64,000 nucleotides of DNA from NCBI GenBank assembly GCA_015143295.1, contig CM026571.1:11255737-11319736 (forward strand), in the 5' to 3' direction. Shown here piece after piece: positions 43,840 to 55,319 of this stretch (positions within the stretch are counted from its first letter, which is position 1; each line of letters starts with the position of its first letter). The notes below the pieces were generated by a model that made no database searches, was not told where the DNA came from, and saw nothing but the letters and a program-made list of their open reading frames with translations. The translations under genes and the position numbers were made by a program. This DNA is from Tetracentron sinense. Lineage: Eukaryota; Streptophyta; Magnoliopsida; Trochodendrales; Trochodendraceae.

Positions 43840-45044
43840 GGCTGCTCTCCATTCAGATGACTTGTTTGCTACTGTAAATGAAGTTGGTTATGTGATGTGT
43901 TCGGATTGAATAACAGTAAGACTAGTTTTCCTTTTGGAAATGCCTGATTTAGATCTAGTTTGCATAGGATGAGAATTAAGAGGAGGTAAAGCTAAGAGAG
44001 ATGGGACAATGGAATCAGATGGTATAGAAGGATTGGATGAAAATTGTATAGAAATGGAGATGAGAGAGGAGCAGGAGAAGGTATTGTAGAAGGATGAGGA
44101 CCAAGAGTAGAAGGATGTGGAAATACTGTTGGAGGAACCCATGGGGAAGACTGAGATGCTTGGGAATCAGATTTTTCTAATGTAACAGTAAATGGAAAAA
44201 CATGTTCATCAAAAATAACATGCCTGCTAACAAAAAATTTGTCTGAGGTCCTATCAAAGCATAAGTAGCCTTTATAATTCAAAGTGTAGCCAAGGAAGAC
44301 ACATTGTTTAGTTCAATATTCAAGTTTATTTGCAGAATATGGTTTGAGATAAGGATAGCAAGCCCAACCAAAAATCTTAAGGCAATTATAATCAGGTGCT
44401 GAACCAAACAGTAGTTCAAATGGTGACTTGTTTGATGTGACTGTGCTAGGCATTCTATTGATAGGAAAAACAGCTGTAGAAAAGGCATGATACCAAAACT
44501 GAGAGGGTAAGGAAGCATAGGACATTAAAGCTATAGCTGTTTCGACAATATGCCTATGTTTTCTTTCAGCTATGCCATTTTGCTAAGGAGTGTGGGGACA
44601 TGATTTTTGATGGTGTATGCCACTAGTGGTTAGGATAGATTGAAACAAATAGGAAATATATTCACCACCACCAACAGTCCTTATAATTTTGATTTTAGAT
44701 TGAAGCAGATTTTCAATATAAGTCTTGTACTTTTGGAAAACAGATGCAACATCAGATTTATTAAGAAGTGGAAAAGTCCAGCAATATCTAGTACAATGAT
44801 CAATGAAGGAAACATAATAGCGAAAGCCTTCTATTGATTTGTAGGGAGAAGGACCCCAAACATCACTATGTACAATATCTAAAGGAAAATTGGAAAGAGT
44901 CTTCGACTGAGGAAATGGAAGTCTGGACATTTTGCCATGAAGGCAGTGTTGGCAGGTTGATGAAGCTTGCTGAGAAGCATGAGAAGCAAGAAGTAGATGT
45001 TGAAGAACATTATTGGAGGGATGTCCCAATCGTGCATGCCACAA
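43840..45044 (-). pseudogene. copia integrase region
   Basis: The GAG-pre-integrase motif WHARLGHPSNNVL with HCLHGK is followed by the core (DIVHSDVWGPS, FIDHCTRYCWTF). The residue that is normally Asp in RTDGGGEY is Val here (RTVGGGEY), so one catalytic Asp is lost. A stop follows at SCPHTP (near 44583), and a frameshift lies near 44280. The C-terminal part has MPSTVTSNKSPFELLFGSAP and GYLCFDRTSDKFFVSRHVIF, then a Ser/Pro-rich linker to the RT. Confidence 0.9.
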
Positions 45045-46955
45045 TGGATGAGAAACTCTGCAGCCAATGTGAGCAACAATAGGTAAAGTAGTAGTTGAAA
45101 GACTTTGAATAGGGTAGAGACCTTGATTACTAGGACCTTGGTAAAGGATCTTCCCTGAGGAGTTGGCCTGAATTCGGAAAGAATCAGCAAAGAAAATGAA
45201 ATGACATCATTATCTTTGCAAAGTTTATGAACTGAGAGGAGATTAGTAGGTATAGAAGGAACATGAAGTATGTTAGGCAAAGAGAATTGATGAAAATCAG
45301 TGTTAAGATGAGAGATACCTGTGTGAGAGATAGGTAAACCTTGGCCATTTCCAATGGAAACCTGATTATTACCGCTATATTCTTCAGCAAATGAGAGGTT
45401 GTTAAGTTCAAATATAATATGGTTTGTAGCTCCGGAATCAGAAATCCAGGTATTCTGGTTTCTATGAGGTACAAATGAAGATGATGAGGCAGCCATTGCA
45501 GTCAATTGTGAAGGTGGAAGTCTCCCTTGGAAAGCATAATTCATTCGATTGTAGCAGTCAATAGCAGAGTGATTTGGCTTTCCACAAATTTGACAGATCA
45601 TCTTCTGGTTATGGGAAGGGAATTGAAAATGAGACTGAGTTGTAGAAGTTTGAAAATTTGGTGAAGATGCTTGAATATTCCTTGAGTTATAAGATTGGTT
45701 TTGGAAATAAGATCTTCCTCTAAATCCACTATTTTGTCAACCATTCCTTCCTCTTCTTACTCGATTGAAGAAATTTCCTCTGCCATAGGACTGAGAAGAA
45801 TTCTGGAAATTACCTCTATCTTGATTGTTAACAGCTGCCATTGCAGAAAAATGCAAATCTTGACTGGCCAGAGAGTGATAAGCCTCGATTGCTTGTTCCT
45901 CAGCACGCAAGAGCATGAAGTTCTTTAAGAGACAAAGGTTCAGATCTGGTGCGTATGGCAGATTTAAAGCCATTATATTATGAAGAACCTTTCAGAGTAT
46001 ATAGTAACATGTCTTCATTATCAATATGTACAGAGACAATGGCCAATTTATCCCGAATTGCCTTAATTTTCTGAATGGAGGAGTTAACAGAATTTGATTT
46101 CTTAGAGATCATTTGCAAATCAGATTTTAATTGCAAGATATTTGATCGAGAAAGAGATGAATATTGTTTCTCCAAAGCATTCCAAACTTCTGTAGCAGAG
46201 GTCTTTCCAACAACATGAGACGACATTTGTAGCATAGTTGCCAAGAAGCTATGTACAAGGTGGGAAGCTCGCTTCCCGGGAAGCTCGTTTCCTAGACTCG
46301 CTTCCACTCGCTTCTCATTTAGTGGTTAAGGGGGTTATGAATTTCCTATTTAGGAAGTAATGGGATAGACCTGAGTCTAAAGCCTACGACATATATTCTA
46401 GGCAAGTATCGTTGAATTGAAACCTAAGACTTTAAGACACCTACTTCTCCACAAATATCTCATATAAAATAAAATTTAAGGTATAATTGGTTATCTTAAC
46501 ATAATGAGAATGATGCACCTATATTTGTTTCTCGCTTCCCGTTTCCTAAGGATTTTTTGAGTTTCGCTTCCTTTTTCTCGCTTTCGTTTTGCTTCTCGTT
46601 TTCGCTTCACGACTTGGTAACTATGATTTGTAGTAAGAGTAGCATTAATCAAGGTGATTAAAGCCTGATCTTGTATAATCCATGTAGTGTAAGCTGGATT
46701 TGGATTTGAGGTAGCAATTCCAGTCTCATCAAGAAGAAATTGAGACGGACAAGAGACAGATCCATCAAGAAAACCAAATAATGAAAGAGTTTTGAAAATC
46801 AAAGAGATTTGATACTTCCAGAGGACATAATTGGAGCTATCAAGCTTGAAGGAAACCAACTTTGTGATGTTTGACAGTAGATAAAGAGGATTGACTGGTG
46901 AATTTGTGGTTGAAGTCTCCATTGTTGTGGAGCTTGATGATGCCATTGGTTCCAA
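44879..46955 (-). pseudogene. copia gag and protease region, interrupted
   Basis: The gag start is at 46955 (MEPMASSSSTTMETSTTNSP), with KLDSSNYVLWKYQ and GFLDGS. It is split at 46625-46233 by a hAT element, then continues HVVGKTSATEVWNALEKQY and SRSNILQLKSDLQ. A zinc knuckle (CQICGKPNHSAIDC) lies near 45595 and the protease motif WISDSGATNHI near 45430. LLSVHKLCKDN marks the end of protease. At least two frame changes occur (near 45970 and between protease and integrase). Confidence 0.9.
46233..46625. mobile_element. Small hAT element inserted in copia gag
   Basis: Ends CATAGTTGCCAAG and CTTGGTAACTATG are inverted repeats. Exact 8-bp duplications ATTTGTAG flank it (46225-46232, 46626-46633). 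Subterminal words (GGAAGCTCG, TCGCTTCC, CTCGCTTT) are repeated in both arms. It is 393 bp and non-coding. Confidence 0.92.
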
Positions 46956-47063
46956 ACAAAATCTGTATTCTGAAACAACAGTTACAGAAGCAACCTATAT
47001 AAAAACTCCATTAATGAACACTTGCAACTAGGATCGAGAATTTGACGAGTGATCGTTCTTCAC

Positions 47064-47076
47064 GGCTCTGATACCA
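47064..47076 (-). other. Primer binding site of the copia element
   Basis: The minus strand reads TGGTATCAGAGCC immediately next to the 5' LTR, complementary to initiator tRNA-Met. Confidence 0.92.
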
Positions 47077-47325
47077 TGACAAAATCTAGAACTAGAGAAA
47101 ATGAAAGAGAGAATACAATTACAGAAGTTTGATATATTCTGAATCAGAACTTACAAGTGGTTTATATAAACCTGCTTAATACCCTGATACAACTGTGCTA
47201 TTGAATCTATACAAGTATTTGACTTTAACCTCTTTCTAACAAACTCTTAACATATTCTAACTAACTGTTTAGCAGTTACTCCAGCTGTCATAATCTGTTA
47301 TGATCAGCTGGTGACTTGGTTAATA
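47077..47325 (-). repeat. 5' LTR of the copia element
   Basis: It is the partner of 33499-33747 and is followed by GGATA (47326-47330). It contains TTTATATAAACC (47161-47172), which reads as a TATA-like box on either strand and would lie in the promoter of the element. Confidence 0.94.
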
Positions 47326-47578
47326 GGATACACCAAATGTGTGTTTGTGGATGGAACGCTTCAGTCTTTGGATAGTATTCCTAATAACTAAAGAAAGGAT
47401 AAACCATAAGAACAAGTAGGGAAAGATTGTAATTTTTGAAGATGCAAAAGAAAAAATAAAAGAAAATGATAGCGCCTAGCTAATTAAAGAAGATTCCTTT
47501 GAAGGAATGCCAATATACAATAGTCATTAGGCAACTTTTTTACTTCTTGATTCTTTTATCCTGCTTACAAGTTACAAC

Positions 47579-48144
47579 CATAGTTACCAAACAATCGTAT
47601 TGAACCCATATAGTACTTTTAGGGGGGTTGCCATTTAAAATTTCGTACTTTTTTCATGTTACATATTATACGCATATTGCCGTATAATACTTGTTTAATA
47701 TGCGAATTACATATTAAACGTGTATAACACGATTATTTTTGACGTGCTTAAAGTTACCAAGTTCTCTGCTTTTTTCAAAAAATCCTGAATAATATCCGAT
47801 TTTTTCATCGAACAATTAATTCCCGAAGTATTCTCGAGTTTTGGAAAAAATAGCGACTAATTCAAAAAATCGCGAATTTCGTGAATTAAATACGAATTAT
47901 TCCAACTTTTTGAAAAAGTCCCGAATAAATATCTAATATATAAAATACATTTGTTTATAATTTCCATCATTAGTAATCTTATTTTATATTTTTTTCATTT
48001 CTTACTCGAAATTTTGCCGATTTTTTTTCAAACTTTTACCTAGATGAATAATACCCGAACCCCAACTTGGTAACTATGTGTGCTTTTACTATGTTAAATG
48101 CATATTCCGTATAAATGATTGTTATTAGTAATTAGTTAATATCA

Positions 48145-48199
<55 letters not shown>

Positions 48200-48292
48200 T
48201 TTTAAATTTAAATTTTCTCGTATATTTGCCGTATAACACCCGTACTTCTCGAACAGATCATTGTCGTATTATACCCATACTTGGTAACTATG
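47579..48292. mobile_element. Related hAT-like termini, probably one element nested in another
   Basis: CATAGTTACCAA opens at 47579, AGTTACCAAGTT follows at about 47752, and CTTGGTAACTATG closes at about 48066-48078 and again at 48280-48292. The tips match the element at 46233. For the inner pair the flanks CGTGCTTA and TGTGCTTT are similar over 8 bp. No duplication is found for the outer pair. The interior is AT-rich (CCGTATAA, AAATCGCGAA words), with an (AT)n microsatellite at about 48146-48191. Confidence 0.55.
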
Positions 48293-49269
48293 TTTGTGAG
48301 GAGATCAGTTGGTGTTTAATTTTTAGAGTAAGATGGTTGAGAGAAAGCGACGAAAAGCTAAAAATTTTCAATTTTTCATGTAATCATTAATGGTTGAAGT
48401 AGTAATTTTATTTGAAGCATGAGGGTTTATGTTGCATAAACACAGACAAAAGTGTCGAACTCAGATACGTGGTGTCGGACATTATGAACCACAAAAAAGA
48501 TTCAGGGGCACTGGAGGATATTGTAATTTAAAATTTTAAAAATGATTATACTTTAAATGTTATATGGATAATACTATTAGATTAAAAAAAAATTAATTAT
48601 GAATGCAAAATTATTACAAACACTAAGTAATGTATTACAAACTTCAATTTTAAACAATATGAATACGACATGGATTAAAGCAAATAAAATATTGATATAT
48701 TTAGCAATTTAACATAAATTAATTTTTAATGCTAATGCTAATCTCAAAGATGATTAATTTAAAAAGTTTTGTGGCTCAAATTGAGCCCGTTGACACCCCT
48801 ATTTCTCTCTCTCTCTCCCCCAAATTTATTTTCTATTATAGGGATCAGATTTCCTCATATTCTTTCTCTGTTTTATTTTTGTTGAAAACAAATAGATCAT
48901 GTTTTTTTCCTATCGGCTTCTCTTTTTGATGATGAGAGTCAAAAAGAATTTGCTAAAATTTATATAACTATGTGCAGTTATATGCTTTTTTGTATCATAA
49001 TTAATAAATACTAAAAGTTTATAGGTATTAGTCGTGTTCGTGTTTGTATCCAATTGTGTCTAAAATGCACAGATTCTTTTGATATGAGTCACAACAGTCA
49101 TGTTCAAGGCGCGTCTTCGTCCACACATTTCGGAATAGGACATGCTTGTTGGCTTATAGAATCTGCCGAACATAGCTGAGGGTGGATGTAACACTATTGG
49201 TGGAACCTAAAAGAGTTGGTGAGGTGATGGTTTATTTTTACTCCAAGAAAAAAAAATCCATCCTTGAAG
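48293..49269. other. AT-rich intergenic DNA
   Basis: No gene or bounded element is seen. A (CT)n run lies at 48804-48820. Open frames are short and unsupported. Confidence 0.45.
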
Positions 49270-50839
49270 TCCCGCTCATATGGACCAAAATTGGATTGGA
49301 GTGAACTTTGATAGAATTTCTTCAGAAAAGAGGAATTGGCTAGAAAGTTCTTTCAAAGAGATTTGCATAGTTCTTGGTGAGTTGGGGGGATAGAGCTCCA
49401 GTACCTGATGGTTTCTTTCTTGCTTTTCATAAGAAAGGATGGTCATCATTAAAATTTAAAGAAGAATTTGTGAAGCTGGTGTCAGAATTCTTCAGGGAAT
49501 CTTGCTCAGATAGATATGCAAATTTCGCGTTTGCTCTAGGCCTCTAACTTTGAAGAAATGGTGTGCTGAAAAATTAACAGACTTATGTCCTACTTGTCTA
49601 GTCGGAATGTGTACAAAATCATTGTGAAAGCTTTGGCTATTAGGCTCAAGGAGATGATGGGCAGCATTATTGCCCCAACTTAGGGTGCTTTCTTCAATGG
49701 CCAGCAGATTTTTGATAGGTCTGCTAGAGCAAATGAATGCTTTCATATGACTCAGAGAAGGAATTCTGGAGGTTCTTTGTGACCTAGATATGGAAAAGTC
49801 ATACAACCCACCCAGTTTGTTGGGATTTTTTTAAATATTGGAATATATGTTAGGGAGGATTGGGCTTTGAAATAAAATGGAGGAATTGTATCTGGACTTG
49901 CTATTCTATGGTCTTTTTCTTGGTCCTTATAAATGGCTCACCGGCTGGTCCCTTCAAAGTTCAAAAGCTCTAGAGGTGACCCATTTTTGCTTAAATATTT
50001 GCCATGATAGCAAAAGCTCTAAGCAGGTTGTTAAGCAAGATAGAGAACGAAATTGAGTGATTCTCAATCGGTGCTTTGGACCTGTAGATTTTGCATCTTT
50101 AGTTTTTGGATGACACAATATTTTTTTATAATGTGTCCCACATGCATTTGAGTTATTTTATAATTTATATGCATTTTGAGATTTTTTTTAGTAGTTCCAT
50201 GGCTACAAATCAACTTCAACAAAGTGTGGCATATCAAGTTAGGAAAGTTTTAAATACTGCAGAGCTAGCTAGTTGCTTAAAATACAAGTTCGGTCTCCAA
50301 ATATCTCGATCTACCTCTTAAGGCTAGCTACAGTTAGAAATCATTCTGGGATTCAGCGGTTGAAAGATTCAGAAGTCTAACATCATGTAAGAGGGGACTT
50401 TGGCATGGGGGGCTTACTCTAATAAACATCAGTTTGTTGAGCTTCTCTCACTACCAATGTCAGTGGTGTATAGAGCAGAGAAAGATGGATTTTGTGTAAA
50501 AAGGAGTAGATAAAATATCACCTGGTTGACTGTAAGACATTTTGTAAAACTAAGAGGAAGGTTTTAGTTTTAGGACTGTTTACATGAATAAGGCTCTGTT
50601 GGGTAAGTAGAATGGTACGTAGCTATTGCAAAAGCAGAAACGAATGGAAGAGCAGGGATGTGGGTTGCAGCTATGGGTTAGGAGTGTGGAGGAATTTTGA
50701 AGGTTCATCAGGATGATTTCTTTAAATTTATTTATTTTAAGGAGGGTGATGGAACCAAGATAAAGTTTTTAGACAATGTACGGTTTGGAGAAGAGCCTCT
50801 AAAACATGCTTTTCCAGCGATATTCATTATGGTGGAGGA

Positions 50840-51490
50840 CATGTCCTCCATTGGGTCTAGCTGCTATGAGAGGGTTAGGCTGATGAGGAATCCGAGGTTT
50901 AGGTGAGATGAAATCATGAAATGACTGGGAAATTGATATTATTGTTAGATTCCTGCATTGCCTTAACAAGGTTGGGTCCCAATTGATTGAAGGAGACAAA
51001 AGAATGTGGAAAGCGGACCCCCAAACAAAAGAATGTAAACATGCCCCTCCATTGTTGCTAGCTGCTACGAGAGGATTTCAGATAGGATGGTGTTGAATCT
51101 GAGGTTTAGGCAAGATCCAAATGACTGGGAAACTGATATTACTGTCAGATTCCTGGCTTGCCTTAACAAGGTTGGGCCCCGACGAGAGCAAATCATCTAG
51201 AAGGACTCTTCCACCATTTTCTGTGAGCGGACCCACATTAACCAATAAAAATGAGACACTTGTCCCTAAATGTCAATTGTCTCCCACTTTTGTTAAAAAC
51301 TCTAGTTAGCTTAGCATTAATCCCTAGGGTTACCTTATTAGGGTTTTACAATTAATTAAGGACACGTTTTATTTTTTTATTGGTTATGCGGTCCCACTCA
51401 TAGAAAATGGTGGAGGGATGCCTCCAAACTATTTGCTCCCAGGCACTGACTAAATGAAGAGGACAAAAGAATGTGGAAAGGGATCCCTAG
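50840..51490. repeat. Diverged tandem duplication within the LINE remnant
   Basis: A block of about 190 bp (CTCCATTG...GCTGCTA-GAGAGG, CCGAGGTTTAGG, AATGACTGGGAAA, CCTTAACAAGGTTGGG, GACAAAAGAATGTGGAAAG) occurs at about 50840-51015 and again at about 51050-51485. The second copy is split by the element at 51184-51441. Confidence 0.8.
51184..51441. mobile_element. Miniature TIR element, Mutator-like target site
   Basis: The arms CTTCCACCATTTTCTGTGAG and CTCATAGAAAATGGTGGAGG are inverted, and pairing extends out to GAGCAAAT / ATTTGCTC. The flanks GGCCCCGAC (51175-51183) and GGCACTGAC (51442-51450) fit a diverged 9-bp duplication. The other copy of the host duplication (near 50975) lacks the element. 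Confidence 0.72.
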
Positions 51491-51665
51491 GTGAATTTTT
51501 TGTTAAATATTTCTACTTGGGATTGAAATAAACTTTTTCTTACGTCATTTTGATTCGCTTAGTATGGGGTAATGCTTCAAGCAAGTTATGCTTTCTTTGG
51601 GCAGCTGTACTTAGAGGTGGATCATCTAACCATACAGATATATTAGAGTCATTTAGTATTGATTT

Positions 51666-51851
51666 GGGATTTTCTCGAGTTGGTGCTGGTGAGGAGATTG
51701 CCAGCACCCACTCTCAAGGTGCCACATCAGCTTTTGCATGCCAACCAAGCATTGGTTAGTGTACACACACTTTGATTAGTGTGCAAATGCTGATGTGGCG
51801 CCTTGGGAGTGGGTGTTGGCGGTCTCCTCGTCACCAACTTGAGGAGATCCC
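51666..51851. mobile_element. Foldback miniature element
   Basis: The left arm GGGATTTTCTCGAGTTGGTG...AAGGTGCCACATCAGC and the right arm GCTGATGTGGCGCCTTGG...ACCAACTTGAGGAGATCCC are inverted copies around a 45-bp loop. Superfamily unclear. Confidence 0.75.
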
Positions 51852-52935
51852 GTGTCTTTAGTTTTTTGTGACAACTAGTCTCTCCTTTTATGATTTTTGG
51901 AGGGAATTTCCTAATTCCTTGTCTATTGTAAATAACATTTTTTTATTAACACAATTACATGTATTTTTTTTTGCAAACATATGCCTGTTGCTGTGTAAAG
52001 AAAATGGGGACTCGGTAGATCATACTCATGCATAGGTGTCAAATATTAAACTCGGTGAATGTTTCTTTTTAATGCGTCAGATCTAGGGCCCTGCGGCAGC
52101 TGGTTGGTATTTTTAAAGAGAACAAGCGAATTTTTGACAAGTATGTGCTGGAGGGTAAGTAGGGGACAACATAATATATATATATATATATATTGGATGT
52201 TTACTTTCGTCAGTTCCTCTTTATAGATGATTTGGAGCCCGAGGCTTGCCGATTTTGTGTTAAGGAACATGGATATTTTATGGTTAAAATTCATCTTTAC
52301 CTAACCAAAATAAAATTGTGATTCATTGTCGCTTTTTTGCTCATATTCTTCGATGACCGTGGTTCATCTAAAAAGGATGATTGCAACTTGAGAGGTTAAA
52401 TAGTACAGCAATAAAAATGGTTTACATCCTATCGTTGTTGCCTCTTTTTTTTTGCCCAGGAAAACAGGCCTAAAATATCCCTAAATTTGAAGTGTTTGGT
52501 GGAAAAGAGTCTAATGCGACTGAATATGGAGGAAAATAAAACTGGGAAAACTTCTCTTTACTTTGCTCATCCCATCTGCCTGATTTGTTCTTGCAGGTTC
52601 GGATCTTTTAGCCAGAAAATCAGGCTGAAGATATTTGAATATATGACCCCATCCACCTGTATTAGCTTGGTACCAGCAACAAAGCTCTGTAGTATTGTAG
52701 GTAACAGTCCCGCAGATTATTTACAACAGACATGATACAAGTGACTACTAGAAGAGTCAGTGGTTAATATTATGGAGGGGGCTGTGACCTTTTCTTTTGT
52801 TTATCAGGAAACCAATTCGATGGCCCATGATCTAGCTCAGTCTGCGCTAAATTTGAGCCTGCGAAGGCCTCAACTTCCTCTGGACATAATTCCAAACCTT
52901 CCTGGCAATAGCTTTGATGTAATCCTTTCTTAATA

Positions 52936-53289
52936 TCAATTCAGTTATCTCTTTACCAATATATATATATTGTTGATTCAGTTGGCCTCATCTCATCGAC
53001 CACAATAGCATTAAGTCATCCCAAGCTCCAATTTCTAGTCAATTTGTCAGATTTTTCTTAATTGCCAGTCTTAATTTTTGCTAGGAATGAAAGAACTTTT
53101 TTCTAAGGCAGTTACACATCCACAATTAATTTTATCTACGATGAAAAGTGTTTTAGATTCCTACTAATCTGCTAGGTTGTAAAACATCAATTTAAATCAA
53201 TCAATTGAGGAATTTTTCTTACCAGTTTAGATGAATGCATGTAAAGTCTCTACATTGAAGATATATATCTTATCCAAGGAGTCGCCATT
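52936..53289. other. AT-rich DNA between the LINE and a hAT element
   Basis: Nothing gene-like is seen. A short (AT)n run lies at 52961-52970. Confidence 0.4.
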
Positions 53290-53297
53290 ATAATAAC

Positions 53298-53671
53298 CAG
53301 GGGCGGAGCAGGAGTGCAGCTGCCCCCTGAACTTTTTGAAATAAATAATAATAATAATAATAATAATGCTATGTTATCAAATTTTTTTAATTTGGCATAA
53401 CCATGGGGCAGCTGCCTTTTATGAACTTTTGAAAAATATATACATTTTTATATTATATTTATGACACGTATTGACGAGATGACCCATGAACTTTGCCCTA
53501 AAAAAAATTTAATGCTATACCTCCAAACCCTCACGGGTTGGAATCCTCCTTCCCCTAAAAACATAATATTCCGTATTTGCCTAATCATTCTTTACAAATC
53601 TATCATTAATTATTGACATTATTAATTAACCATTGTTTGCCCCCTACAAGAAAATCTTGGCTCTACTCCGG
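53298..53671. mobile_element. hAT-type miniature element (CAGGGGCGGAG ends)
   Basis: It starts CAGGGGCGGAGCAGGAG and ends AATCTTGGCTCTACTCCGG, an inverted repeat of which the last bases are eroded. The 8-bp ATAATAAC flanks it exactly at 53290-53297 and 53672-53679. An (AAT)n run lies at 53346-53367. Confidence 0.78.
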
Positions 53672-53679
53672 ATAATAAC

Positions 53680-54052
53680 GGTTGTATGTTCGATGCCCAC
53701 CTGATCATTGTCTGCAAATTGCAGTTCACTTCCTTTAAATGACTAAACTGAAGACAGGAGAAAACCCATGTTTGATGCACAGCAAAGTTGAAGAATCTGT
53801 AACCTAGACCAACCATTAATCGGTCAAATCGGATTGAGCCCATGCCCTTTGAATCGAGTCTAATTTGGCTCGGCCCAATCGAAAATAAAAGCAGTGATTG
53901 AATGCTCTTCTTAAATCTGTGGCTTTGCTTCTTCTTGGTGGTTTGACAAAGACAACGATCATGTGTAATGTCTTTATCTTTCTTTATCAGACACAGGTTG
54001 AATGCTTTTCTTAAAAATTCTCTATTTGAAATAAGTTGTTAAAGAGATTGGA
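53680..54052. other. Intergenic DNA
   Basis: No gene is seen. A frame at 53622-53843 spans the element junction and has no family signal. Confidence 0.4.
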
Positions 54053-54371
54053 TCACAGCCAATCGCGATTGAACTTGGTGAGAGTTCAATCGCACCCACA
54101 GTGGTTAAGATTCAATAACCCTTAAGGTTCAATAATCTAACCTTGGTTTTTTAGAAAAAAATTAAAAACAATTAACCCTATGGTTAAATTTTTTTAACCC
54201 TATGTTAATTAAAAAAAATAAAATTCTAAAAACCAATGTTAGATTGTTGAACTCTAAGGCTTAATGAATTTTAACCATGATTAATTGAGATTAAAAGGAA
54301 CACTTGTTGACTTGTGGGTGCGAATGAACTCTCCCTGAGTTCAATCACGATTGGCAGTGATCAGATCTCAC
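54053..54371. mobile_element. Foldback element of the GATTGAACT family
   Basis: The arms ATCACAGCCAATCGCGATTG...GAGTTCAATCGCACCCAC and GTGGGTGCGAATGAACTC...CAATCACGATTGGCAGTGAT are inverted. The inner part has AACCTTAAGGTT and AATTAACC words. Related ends occur at about 11040-11110 and 55690-56005. Confidence 0.72.
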
Positions 54372-55165
54372 TGTTGAAACGATTAGCAATATTTTCTTTG
54401 AAGCCCGTTGACCAAATCCCTCCTAAGAATTTGATGACCATCCACATTCATTAATCTGGTTATGGATAAGGGTTAACGTGTATCATTGATTGTACATACA
54501 ATTAGGAATGCAATTTTGACTGGTTGGTTCGGATTAGGACTAACCTAAGCTCAACCCTAAAAGCAAAACAGCTTGTCCGTGGCCCAACTCAACCCAAGGG
54601 TTTATTTCTCAACCCTAGGCTTAATTCGGGCTGATACGGGTTGGGATGCAGCCTATTTAACTGAAATTGTGAAGAATCAATATGCAGTCCTAGTTTCCTA
54701 GATCTAATGGCTTGGCTTATCAAACAAAGTTATTTAACTTTGTTTTAGTATAAAACCCTTACAGTCCGGGTTTGCTTCATGTGGTCGTGTGTTAAACTCC
54801 CCCTCCTCGACTTATCCTAGTGTCTGTAGGGAAAGTTCCCGAGTGAGTGATACAGGCACCCCTTCTTAAAAATTACCATCCAAAAAAAACCCCTTACAAT
54901 AAGGGAAAAATTTTAGCAAAGTTTTCTTATGTATGAAAGATAGTAATGGTGACCTTTACAGTGTATGGCTCGGTGGTTCAAATAGAAAAAAAAAGAGTTC
55001 CTTGTGAAAAAGTAGCGTTTGGATGGAACCAAAAAATAAAAAGATAAGGAGATAAATAAATAAATAAAAATAATCTTGTGGGAGAGCTCGTATTTTTATT
55101 CTTCCTGAGAAGGGGTTTTGAAAAGTGAAAAATTTGTACTCCTCAAGTCTTACTGCAAAGTGAAA
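54372..55165. other. Intergenic DNA with element relics
   Basis: GGGCTGATACGGGTTGGGATG with AACCTAAGCTCAACCC near 54510-54660 resembles a decayed element with inverted words (compare 19566-19640). No gene is seen. Confidence 0.4.
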
Positions 55166-55319
55166 AACACACCCTGGACTTATCCCAGTGGTAGTGTATC
55201 TCCCTTTGGGGAAGTATGACTCGTGTTCGAGTCTTGGTGTGGTAGTTGACGCCCATCATGAGTGCTAACCCCTAACCTAGGTAGATAAATGATTAGGACC
55301 AAGCAAAAAAAAAAAAAAA
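55166..55319 (+). mobile_element. tRNA-derived SINE, family B
   Basis: It contains TCCCAGTGGTAGTGTATCTC and CTCGTGTTCGAGTCTTGG (B-box) and ends in A14 at 55319. Imperfect target duplications TCTTACTGCAAAGTG (55148) and TCTTACTCCAAATGG (55320) flank it. It shares its 5' part with the copy at 11200. Confidence 0.82.

Larger units (their letters stand above)
33499..47325 (-). mobile_element. Ty1/copia LTR retrotransposon, split by nested insertions
   Basis: Two 249-bp LTRs (33499-33747 and 47077-47325) differ at one base by eye and are flanked by the 5-bp duplication GGATA (33494-33498, 47326-47330). The internal order on the minus strand is primer site, gag, protease, integrase, RT, RNase H, polypurine tract, which is the copia order. 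An 8.6-kb block (34344-42948) splits RT from RNase H, and a 393-bp hAT element (46233-46625) splits gag. Several stops and at least two frameshifts break the polyprotein. Without nested DNA the element would be about 4.8 kb, the usual copia size. Confidence 0.95.
49270..52935 (+). pseudogene. Decayed L1-type LINE (RT, zf-RVT, RNase H remnants)
   Basis: Translating both sides of many stops and shifts gives recognisable plant LINE pieces in order. RAPVPDGFFLAFHKKGW and FVKLVSEFF lie near 49390-49490, and LINGSPAGPFK near 49930. FLDDTIFF, the RT active-site FADD motif with changed residues, lies near 50107. EGDGTKIKFLDNVRFGEEPL (zf-RVT region) is near 50740. NDWEIDIIVRFLHCLNKVG is near 50925, and ASSKLCFLWAAVL and ICLLLCKENGDSVDH follow at 51565-52010. 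FVYQETNSMAHDLAQSAL (RNase H end) is near 52805. Two miniature elements interrupt it. A short open stretch, RALRQLVGIFKENKRIFDKY (52088-52154) followed by GTAAGT, is unassigned. Confidence 0.75.
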
